Positions 22,604 to 28,575 of a DNA stretch of 28,575 bases are shown one piece after another. Every line of letters starts with the position of its first letter. Position 1 is the stretch's first letter. The stretch comes from an uncultured Mailhella sp. Its GTDB lineage: Bacteria; Desulfobacterota; Desulfovibrionia; Desulfovibrionales; Desulfovibrionaceae. The notes beneath the pieces are model-generated. The model saw nothing but the letters and a program-made list of their open reading frames with translations. It had not been told where the DNA came from and ran no database searches. The stretch spans positions 1 through 28,575 of the forward strand of contig CAOMFZ010000005.1 in NCBI GenBank assembly GCA_948482415.1, in the 5' to 3' direction. A program made the translations under genes and the position numbers.

Positions 22604-24136
22604 ATGATTAAGTGTAAAGAAATAAAGTTTATAAAAACGTATCTATATTATTTTATTTGCATTTTTGTGCTGATGTTTGCGCTTGACTGTTATGCGGGAC
22701 AAAATGGCGAAGAAACAGCGGCACAGCAAACTGCCGTTCAGGAAACAGTTTCCGAAGAAACAGCTTTTGAAGAGAGTTCCTTTAGTGATGAGGAAGCAGA
22801 CCGAGATTATGATATTATGGCTCGTTCCACGCTGCGCACCTTTATTGCCACTATGGGCGGAACTATTCAGGAAGAATACATGCTTATTATGGATGGTTTC
22901 AGAGAGGAATATGCTGAGCTTGTGCAGTTTTTGAAAGATGAATGTGTTTTTGTTCTTGTTCCGCAGGCTCCCAAAAAAGAATATGAAATTGAAGTTGCCG
23001 GAGACAGGCTTATTCGGCTGAAATCAACTATTGCAGGCGGGGATAGTTTAGGCTCTCTGCTCAACGGCTGGATTACGTTTCCTAAAATTTTGCAGCTTGT
23101 GGACGAGGGAAAAAATATCTATTCGCTGACGTCCCTGAAATTGAATAATCCGTTTTCCCTGCTGGTGGATTTAAATGATAAAAATTTAAATCAATTTGAA
23201 TATGAATTTGACAGTACGCATAAAATTATTATCCACCGGACTGACGATGATTATCACGTTGCAGTGGAAGAAATTGTGTATGATTACGAGCTTTGTTTTG
23301 TTGAGGGCAAAGTTGTCAGCAATTTTTATAATGCCGTCATAGATCAGGGAGAAAATGCAACCTTTGCCATTCGTCTTGCTGATGTTTTTTCCTATGATAT
23401 TGACTTTGCAAGAGAAATTAAAGAGGGAGACACGTTTTCCGCTCTTGTTGAAAAACGGTACCGTGACGGGAATTTTACCGGCTACGGCAGAATAATTGCG
23501 GCACGTTTTGTCAATAATGAAGTTTTGTACGAAGCCTTTTTATTCCATGATTCCGAAGAAGAGGGCAAGCTCAGTTATTTCAACAGAAACGGCAAGGCTC
23601 TGCAAAAGGCATTTTTAAGAACGCCGGTGCATTTTACACGGATTAGTTCTCATTTTACCATGGCGCGCAAACATCCTATTTTAGGCATAACCCGTGCGCA
23701 CCCTGCTATTGATTATGCTGCACCTATCGGTACGCCTGTTATGGCGGTTGGGGACGGTACTGTTGCTCGGGCAGCCTATACGGGCGGTTACGGGCATTTA
23801 ATCCTTCTGAAACATAAAGGCGGTTTGGAAACGCAGTATGCTCATTTATCCGGTTATGCAAAAGGAATTAGAAGCGGAGCAAAGGTGACGCAGGGACAGG
23901 TTATCGGGTATGTGGGGTCCACAGGTTTATCGACGGGACCGCACCTTGATTTCAGGATTAAGAAAAACGGGCAGTATGTCAACCCTGATAAAATTATTAT
24001 CCCCAGCAAGGCACCCCTTAGAAATGACCAAATGCCAAGCTATATAAATACTATTCAGCAGCTGGAAACAATGCTTGACGATGCGAAAAAAAGAGAAAAT
24101 TTTGATGCGCAGAAATGGCTTGACGGCATACGATAG
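22604..24136 (+). CDS. Secreted M23 family peptidoglycan metallopeptidase
   Basis: Predicted murein endopeptidase acting in the periplasm. The 510-aa protein has an N-terminal signal peptide or anchor (hydrophobic 12-30, possible cleavage after CYA), an acidic Glu/Thr-rich linker (35-70), an OapA/Csd3-like middle region (about 230-345) and a C-terminal M23 domain (about 355-465). Zinc and catalytic residues seen are H366 and D370 (HPAID), H414 (YAHLSG) and H447 in GPHLD. The usual H-x-H pair is H-x-D here (D449), so the third metal ligand would be aspartate; I recall this variant in other M23 proteins. No convincing Shine-Dalgarno precedes the ATG. It lies between a structured RNA region and a strong terminator, upstream of the 7TM protein. 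Confidence 0.9.
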   Translation: MIKCKEIKFIKTYLYYFICIFVLMFALDCYAGQNGEETAAQQTAVQETVSEETAFEESSFSDEEADRDYDIMARSTLRTFIATMGGTIQEEYMLIMDGFREEYAELVQFLKDECVFVLVPQAPKKEYEIEVAGDRLIRLKSTIAGGDSLGSLLNGWITFPKILQLVDEGKNIYSLTSLKLNNPFSLLVDLNDKNLNQFEYEFDSTHKIIIHRTDDDYHVAVEEIVYDYELCFVEGKVVSNFYNAVIDQGENATFAIRLADVFSYDIDFAREIKEGDTFSALVEKRYRDGNFTGYGRIIAARFVNNEVLYEAFLFHDSEEEGKLSYFNRNGKALQKAFLRTPVHFTRISSHFTMARKHPILGITRAHPAIDYAAPIGTPVMAVGDGTVARAAYTGGYGHLILLKHKGGLETQYAHLSGYAKGIRSGAKVTQGQVIGYVGSTGLSTGPHLDFRIKKNGQYVNPDKIIIPSKAPLRNDQMPSYINTIQQLETMLDDAKKRENFDAQKWLDGIR

Positions 24137-24163
24137 AAAAGAGGGACAAGCCCTCTTTTTTTT
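24137..24163 (+). terminator. Rho-independent terminator after the M23 peptidase
   Basis: GAGGG (24141-24145) pairs with CCCTC (24151-24155) over an ACAAG loop, extended by flanking A and T runs (T's 24156-24163). It begins directly after the stop codon and separates this gene from the next, which therefore needs its own promoter. Confidence 0.88.
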
Positions 24164-24250
24164 CGCGAAAATGCCGTTTTCAGCCCTTGCTCATGTTGAT
24201 AAAATAGTATACAATTATCCTTTATAATAAAGGAATAACAGGTTTTATTT
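24164..24250 (+). promoter_or_regulatory. Promoter region of the 1346-aa membrane protein
   Basis: Two -10-like boxes are present: TACAAT (24210-24215), with a poor TTGCTC -35 at 17 bp, and a TATAAT (24223-24228) inside the perfect dyad CCTTTAT-A-ATAAAGG (24219-24233). The dyad covers the likely start region and could be an operator. AAAGG and ACAGG upstream of the ATG are modest Shine-Dalgarno candidates. Confidence 0.45.
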
Positions 24251-27200
24251 ATGAAGCCACAAAAATATATTGTCCAATTTTTGCATTGTTTTGTTTTTGT
24301 ATGCAGTTTTTTGGTTTTTTCAGCCTATGCCGCACCTGATATTGAATTACCGCCGGCAGAAGTATCTGCTGTTGTGGCTGCTTCCCCGGAAGAACCTGTT
24401 TATTTGGCTCCTTATCTTCGCTATGCCTATAATTTGGACGCAAAAGACGCCAAAAGTGCTTTGGCACAAAAAAGTGAATTTTTGCCCTATGATGTGCTTG
24501 AGCTGAAAAAAGAAGTGGGCGCCTATTGGTTTTTGATTTCCTTTGATAAAATAAGTGATAAAGATACGCCTGCCGCCTATTTGGATTTAGGGAATTTTCT
24601 GCCCAAAAACAGTCATGTTTTGATGTATTCCAACGGGACGAAGCGCTGGCAGGTGGCAGAAGATGTATATACGAAAGAGCGCAAAAATCATACGGAAAAT
24701 TTTGATGTTGCAGATGAAAACAATATCAATATTTTTCACAGCGGCTTATATGATTTGACGCCGCTCAGGGACGGCGGGGAATTATTGATTTATTCACCTG
24801 GCGTTCCCAATATTTGGTTTTCTCCAAAATTATTATCGCCTGCCAACGCGCCTTTCACTTTTGACCGGCGTTTTACTCCCTTTATTTTATTGGCTATTTT
24901 TGTGCTTATGCTTTTCAGCTTTTGGCGCGGCGCAAAAGAAGAAGGGGATGCAAGAATTTGGGCAGCCTTTTTGTGTCTTGCTGTTTTAGTACAGTATGTA
25001 TGGGGTGTTCTGCAAAACGTGCAGGGAAAATTTGAATATTTGGACATGGCAGGCATTATTGCCTCCTGTCTGGCTGTTTTTTTTCTGCCGCATATTGGAC
25101 GGCATTTGCTGGTTACGGAAAAGAATAGCCCGCATTTTGATAGCCTGCTGCAATTTTTAGCCATACCTGCCATTTTTCCGCTCATTGTTCTTTTTGTGCC
25201 CTTGCCTGATTATTATTATATCATGCGTTTTGCGCCGTTATGGGGCTTATACGGGCTTGTTTTGTTTATTTTTACTGTGCCTCTGGTGCTTGCAGGTCGT
25301 AAGGGCGCAAAATTATACGCATTTTTCTGCCTGTCTATTGGGCTTGGCAGTTTGGGCTCTCTTGCTTTACGCTATAATTCAGAATGGTATTTTCTTAATT
25401 ATTTAGGTTTGTTAGCTGCAATGGTCGGTATTTTTCTTGCTCCGCGGCAAACAGAAAAAAATATTTTTGATGAGCAATTAAGCCATGAAGATATTGTCAG
25501 TGCCTTTGCTGAAAATAATTCTATTATGCGTGATGCTTTGTACCGCGTGGAGCTGAAACTTCGTGAACCGTTCGACAGGATTATGCGCGAAACCTGTTTT
25601 CTTGATTTTGATTTAAAAACTGACGAGTATATGGATTCTTTGTCTTATTTGGACGAGAAAGAGCTTGGGGACAGATTGGAAAAAAATTCCATCAATGCCA
25701 TTGACGAAGTGCTGGAACGAACAAAACGCCTGCAGGGTCATACTTCATCGCTTGTTCTGGCATGCCGCGATTTATCCGGTATGCTTGGGCATATTACAGA
25801 ATTGGCACAAAAAGAGCCTACCCATTCACAAGTCAATGAACTATTCAACGTTAAAACACTGATTACACAGGCTTGTGATAATATTCGTGCAGAAGCGCAG
25901 GACAGGCAAGTGGGCTTGGGCTGGTATATTGCACCGAATATTGGTCTGCATTACCGCGGAGATAAAGCAGGGCTTGAAGTGGTGCTTTCCCTGCTGCTTC
26001 GTGACGCAATACGCGCCACAGAAAAAGGGGTTATCAGTGTGCGTGTTCGCCGTGCCAACAACCCAAACCCCGGACATATTGTGTTTACAATCAGTGATTC
26101 CGGAAAAGGCCGTCCGCCTGTGCAAAGAAGCATTTTGACTCTGGTCAAGGCGTGGGAACTTTCTTCAGCCTATAATGGGGAAGTAGAACTTCGCACTTCA
26201 CCCAATGGCTTAAGTTTTTCCTTCAGCATGCAGTGCCTTGCCATGGACCAGAACGGTGAAAAGCCTTTGTCCTATGCATCGTTGGACGATATTGTCCTTT
26301 CCCACAGTGAATCCAGCTATCAAAAGAAAAATTCGGGACTGAGCGGCGGAAATATTGTTTTTACCCGCGGAAGCGAACAAGACTATGAAGAGCTTGATGA
26401 AGAGGAAGTACCAAGCTTTATTGCCACCAAAAAAGAAACCAGTATTCTTATTATTTCACCGCTCGCCATTCAGCGTCAGAATTTTGTTTATTATCTGAAC
26501 AGATACGAAACCTGGGAAGCGCTTGATGTGGAGAGTGCTTTGGCTTTTTATGAGAAAAAGCCTGCATCGCTGGTGCTGGTGCACAGTGCGCTGTCTGCCA
26601 GCGGCTGCAGTGCGGTGATTGCGGGTATTCGTTTGCTTGAAGATAATTTGGGCATAAGCCATGCTCCTTGTGTGGGCTTGTATCAATCTGCCAAGGATAT
26701 GGATTTTCTGCGTTTGGCAGGCTGTGAACATACACTGCCTGATAACATAGGACGCGAAGATTTATGTACGGCTGTGGCTGAAATTTTGGGCGATAAAGAT
26801 ATTGCGCCTATCAATGATATTGAAGCTCCTCATGCCGTTGTTAAAGATATTGAAAAAAAAGTGCAGAAAGTTGTTAAAAAACGCCTGAAAACTGAAGTTG
26901 TGCACGTTGGCTCTGTTGTTGATGGTGCTGTTTCTCATTTTGAAAGGAAAAAGAATCCGCAGGTTTCAGACGTGTTTGAAAATTATGGAAATCAACCCCA
27001 TGCCGATACTGCAAAATCCGGTGTGTATGATTTTAAAGAAGAAAAACACGGCGTATTTTCCAAGTTTGCCAAAGCGCTGAAAGGAACACCGCAAGTGCAG
27101 GCAAAACAAGAAGAAACAGACACTGATACGTTAATTGGAGAGCCAAAGCCTATTGAAACAAAGTTTGTTTCTCATGCAAGAGAAAACAATCCTGTGCTTG

Positions 27201-28291
27201 ATTTTGACGATGACGAGGAAGCGCTTTCTGTGAAAAAAAGTAATGTTCCGCTGCCGTCACGAGAACAGGACGAACAAAAACACGAAGAACCGGAACAAGG
27301 GGCTGATGCTGGAAGCGAAAAACAGGAATTTCTTTCTTTTGACGATAATAAGGCGGATAGTTCTGCTGAAAATACAAAAGAAAAAGCGCCTGAATCCGAA
27401 AACATTTCTTTGGTACTCCATGCTGAAGCGCAGGACGCTGTCCAATCCGCGGAAGATACATTTGCTTCTGATGAATTTTTGTCTTTTGGAAAGACGACAG
27501 AGGAAAAAATTTCTTCTGAAGAAAAAGGACAGGCAGAACAAGCTGAACCCGTGCAGACAGAAGAAAGTAAGCTCAGTCTTGTTGAAACGGATAAAGAAGT
27601 ACAGCCGGAACAGATGCAGGAAAAAAATGTCCTGAAAACTGAAGAAAAACCAAAGCTTACGTTAAGTTTCCTGCCCAGTGATACAAGCTATGAAGTGGAA
27701 GCCGATGAAGATTTGCCGCCTGCAAGCTTGCGCAATGGTTTTGATAATGGGGAAGATATTGAAGAAATTACCAAAGAATCTGTTTTTGTGCAGTCCGGTT
27801 TAGTTTCTTTGCCCGAAGAAATTGGGCAGGATGAAGATGTGCAGAATGAAAGTATACAGGCAGAGGAAATAACAGCTGCTGCATCGGAACAGGCAGAAAA
27901 CGCTGACAGTCAGGCAGAAAACATGGAAGAAATTTCTGTAAAAAACGATAATAACCACGATGAAAAATTGAGCCTTACAGAAAGTGAAAGTCAAATCAGC
28001 GAACAAGTTCAGGAAAACACAGCAGAAAATACTGTAAAAAATACAGAGCAGGAAAAAGTGCATATTTTGGAATTATCTGCTGAAATGCTTGTGGACGTTA
28101 AAGAAGAAAAAGCGAAAAAGAAAGCAAAAAAGAAAAAAGAAGAAAAAACAGAAAAATCCGGTTTGGATATTTTGCTGGATTATTCCAATTCAAAAGATGA
28201 GGACGAAGAAACTGCTGTTCCTAAAAAAGAAGATAAAATTGTCCAGCTTTCTTTCTTCCCCATTGATGACAGCGATGCGGACAAAAAATAA
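24251..28291 (+). CDS. 7TM pseudo-hybrid histidine kinase-like protein with long acidic tail
   Basis: A 1346-aa inner-membrane protein. The order is: signal peptide (1-28, AYA), periplasmic domain (29-205) resembling 7TMR-DISM sensor regions, seven TM helices (about 210-225, 236-252, 266-281, 299-317, 326-348, 353-371, 380-397), a histidine-kinase-like cytoplasmic region (410-665), a receiver-like domain (730-848), and a low-complexity Glu/Lys-rich tail to the end. In the HisKA-like stretch VELKLREPF the phosphoacceptor His is Leu435. The ATPase-like part keeps DSGKG (616-620) but has lost the N-box Asn (LLLRDAIRAT) and the GLGL box. The receiver has SP in place of the acidic pair and His778 in place of the phosphoacceptor Asp. 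Catalysis is therefore unlikely; a scaffold or sensor is the better guess. Its partners are unknown. Confidence 0.82.
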   Translation: MKPQKYIVQFLHCFVFVCSFLVFSAYAAPDIELPPAEVSAVVAASPEEPVYLAPYLRYAYNLDAKDAKSALAQKSEFLPYDVLELKKEVGAYWFLISFDKISDKDTPAAYLDLGNFLPKNSHVLMYSNGTKRWQVAEDVYTKERKNHTENFDVADENNINIFHSGLYDLTPLRDGGELLIYSPGVPNIWFSPKLLSPANAPFTFDRRFTPFILLAIFVLMLFSFWRGAKEEGDARIWAAFLCLAVLVQYVWGVLQNVQGKFEYLDMAGIIASCLAVFFLPHIGRHLLVTEKNSPHFDSLLQFLAIPAIFPLIVLFVPLPDYYYIMRFAPLWGLYGLVLFIFTVPLVLAGRKGAKLYAFFCLSIGLGSLGSLALRYNSEWYFLNYLGLLAAMVGIFLAPRQTEKNIFDEQLSHEDIVSAFAENNSIMRDALYRVELKLREPFDRIMRETCFLDFDLKTDEYMDSLSYLDEKELGDRLEKNSINAIDEVLERTKRLQGHTSSLVLACRDLSGMLGHITELAQKEPTHSQVNELFNVKTLITQACDNIRAEAQDRQVGLGWYIAPNIGLHYRGDKAGLEVVLSLLLRDAIRATEKGVISVRVRRANNPNPGHIVFTISDSGKGRPPVQRSILTLVKAWELSSAYNGEVELRTSPNGLSFSFSMQCLAMDQNGEKPLSYASLDDIVLSHSESSYQKKNSGLSGGNIVFTRGSEQDYEELDEEEVPSFIATKKETSILIISPLAIQRQNFVYYLNRYETWEALDVESALAFYEKKPASLVLVHSALSASGCSAVIAGIRLLEDNLGISHAPCVGLYQSAKDMDFLRLAGCEHTLPDNIGREDLCTAVAEILGDKDIAPINDIEAPHAVVKDIEKKVQKVVKKRLKTEVVHVGSVVDGAVSHFERKKNPQVSDVFENYGNQPHADTAKSGVYDFKEEKHGVFSKFAKALKGTPQVQAKQEETDTDTLIGEPKPIETKFVSHARENNPVLDFDDDEEALSVKKSNVPLPSREQDEQKHEEPEQGADAGSEKQEFLSFDDNKADSSAENTKEKAPESENISLVLHAEAQDAVQSAEDTFASDEFLSFGKTTEEKISSEEKGQAEQAEPVQTEESKLSLVETDKEVQPEQMQEKNVLKTEEKPKLTLSFLPSDTSYEVEADEDLPPASLRNGFDNGEDIEEITKESVFVQSGLVSLPEEIGQDEDVQNESIQAEEITAAASEQAENADSQAENMEEISVKNDNNHDEKLSLTESESQISEQVQENTAENTVKNTEQEKVHILELSAEMLVDVKEEKAKKKAKKKKEEKTEKSGLDILLDYSNSKDEDEETAVPKKEDKIVQLSFFPIDDSDADKK

Positions 28292-28318
28292 AAAACGTGG
28301 AGCAATCCACGTTTTTTT
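28292..28318 (+). terminator. Rho-independent terminator of the 7TM protein gene
   Basis: ACGTGGA (28295-28301) pairs with TCCACGT (28306-28312) around GCAA, with an A-run before and a T-run after (to 28318). It starts right behind the stop codon. Confidence 0.92.
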
Positions 28319-28325
28319 ATGCAAC

Positions 28326-28351
28326 TGGAGCACTTCCGAAAATAATTGCAA
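28326..28351 (-). repeat. Solo end of the ~140-bp interspersed repeat
   Basis: GGAGCACTTCCGAAAATAAT and the following TGCAA match the outer end of copy B (reverse orientation) for about 26 bp. The sequence then diverges, with no GCAGGGG hairpin behind it. It is probably a truncated copy or a recombined terminal repeat. Confidence 0.55.
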
Positions 28352-28575
28352 TTTATTTTTCTTGGGGGGAATTATTTCCCTCAAAAAATCAAGCAATCCC
28401 TTTGGGCTTGATTTTTTCGCTACCGAAGGCGACGAAGTCGTTTCTCTTATGCCGAGTTTACGAGGCTTAGAGAAATAGACAGCAGAGATAGGACGAGAAC
28501 TTTTTAACATATTGTAGGCGGTTATATGGCTGCGCCATGCCAACAATATGTAAAAAAGCCCCCAAACCCCCTACA
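28352..28575. repeat. Stacked intergenic hairpins at the window end
   Basis: No gene is seen. There are three clear inverted repeats. AAAAAATCAAGC (28383-28394) pairs with GCTTGATTTTTT (28406-28417), a possible bidirectional terminator. TTTCTCTTATGCC (28441-28453) pairs with GGCTTAGAGAAA (28464-28475), with one bulge. ACATATTGT (28507-28515) pairs with ACAATATGT (28543-28551), with an inner ATGGC/GCCAT. The last is followed by a C-rich run cut by the window edge. The layout suggests another repeat element or the boundary of one. Confidence 0.6.

Noticed and set aside
22459..22611. 50-codon plus-strand frame running into the M23 gene start
   Set aside because: It has no ribosome site and passes straight through a Rho-independent terminator stem and T-run, so coding is unlikely.
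26451..26735. Overlapping minus-strand frames inside the 7TM protein gene
   Set aside because: They are shadows of the intact 1346-codon plus-strand gene, without ribosome sites or recognisable motifs.

Overview
The window looks like a low-GC member of the Desulfovibrionales or a close relative: a Gram-negative, probably anaerobic and motile bacterium. This is inferred from the gene set (Kdo transferase, MurJ, CheV, a NiFe-hydrogenase maturation protease, a PurF with four candidate Fe-S cysteines), from the carB-purF adjacency, and from G-rich hairpin repeats in the intergenic gaps. The species cannot be fixed from sequence alone. Most of the window is dense, ordinary housekeeping DNA; the less usual content is at 9.9-11.2 kb, 19.3-19.9 kb and from 21.5 kb to the end.

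Layout. A truncated tRNA-Asp (1-51, minus) and mnmG (minus) open the window. From 2216 to 9859 runs a compact plus-strand gene train: a 53-aa two-helix membrane protein, waaA (Kdo transfer to lipid A), trkA (K+ uptake gating), rdgB (nucleotide sanitation), murJ (lipid II flippase), ispH (isoprenoids), cheV (chemotaxis) and an orphan hydrogenase protease, ended by a terminator at 9861-9884. Four minus-strand genes follow: dapF, a class IV aminotransferase, a P-loop kinase-like protein and a YjaB-like acetyltransferase. The acetyltransferase gene lies between inverted copies of a ~140-bp repeat. A 203-bp divergent gap carrying a perfect 15-bp-arm dyad separates dapF from the carA-carB-purF operon, which makes carbamoyl phosphate and starts purine synthesis.

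After the purF terminator comes a ~580-bp repeat-rich gap, then a minus-strand gene encoding an RNA pseudouridine synthase fused to dephospho-CoA kinase. Divergent from it, a TPR protein has a near-consensus sigma-54 promoter. Next is a 329-bp gap with competing GC-rich hairpins, a possible 18-codon ORF and a terminator, leading to a secreted M23 peptidase. The last gene encodes a 1346-aa membrane protein: a signal peptide, periplasmic domain, seven TM helices, histidine-kinase-like and receiver-like regions that lack their key residues, and a ~490-aa acidic tail with recurring short motifs. The window ends in stacked hairpins.

The best candidate for something undescribed is the 21.5-28.3 kb stretch (sigma-54 TPR gene, structured RNA, cell-wall peptidase, 7TM pseudo-hybrid kinase). 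That these genes act together is inference from position only.
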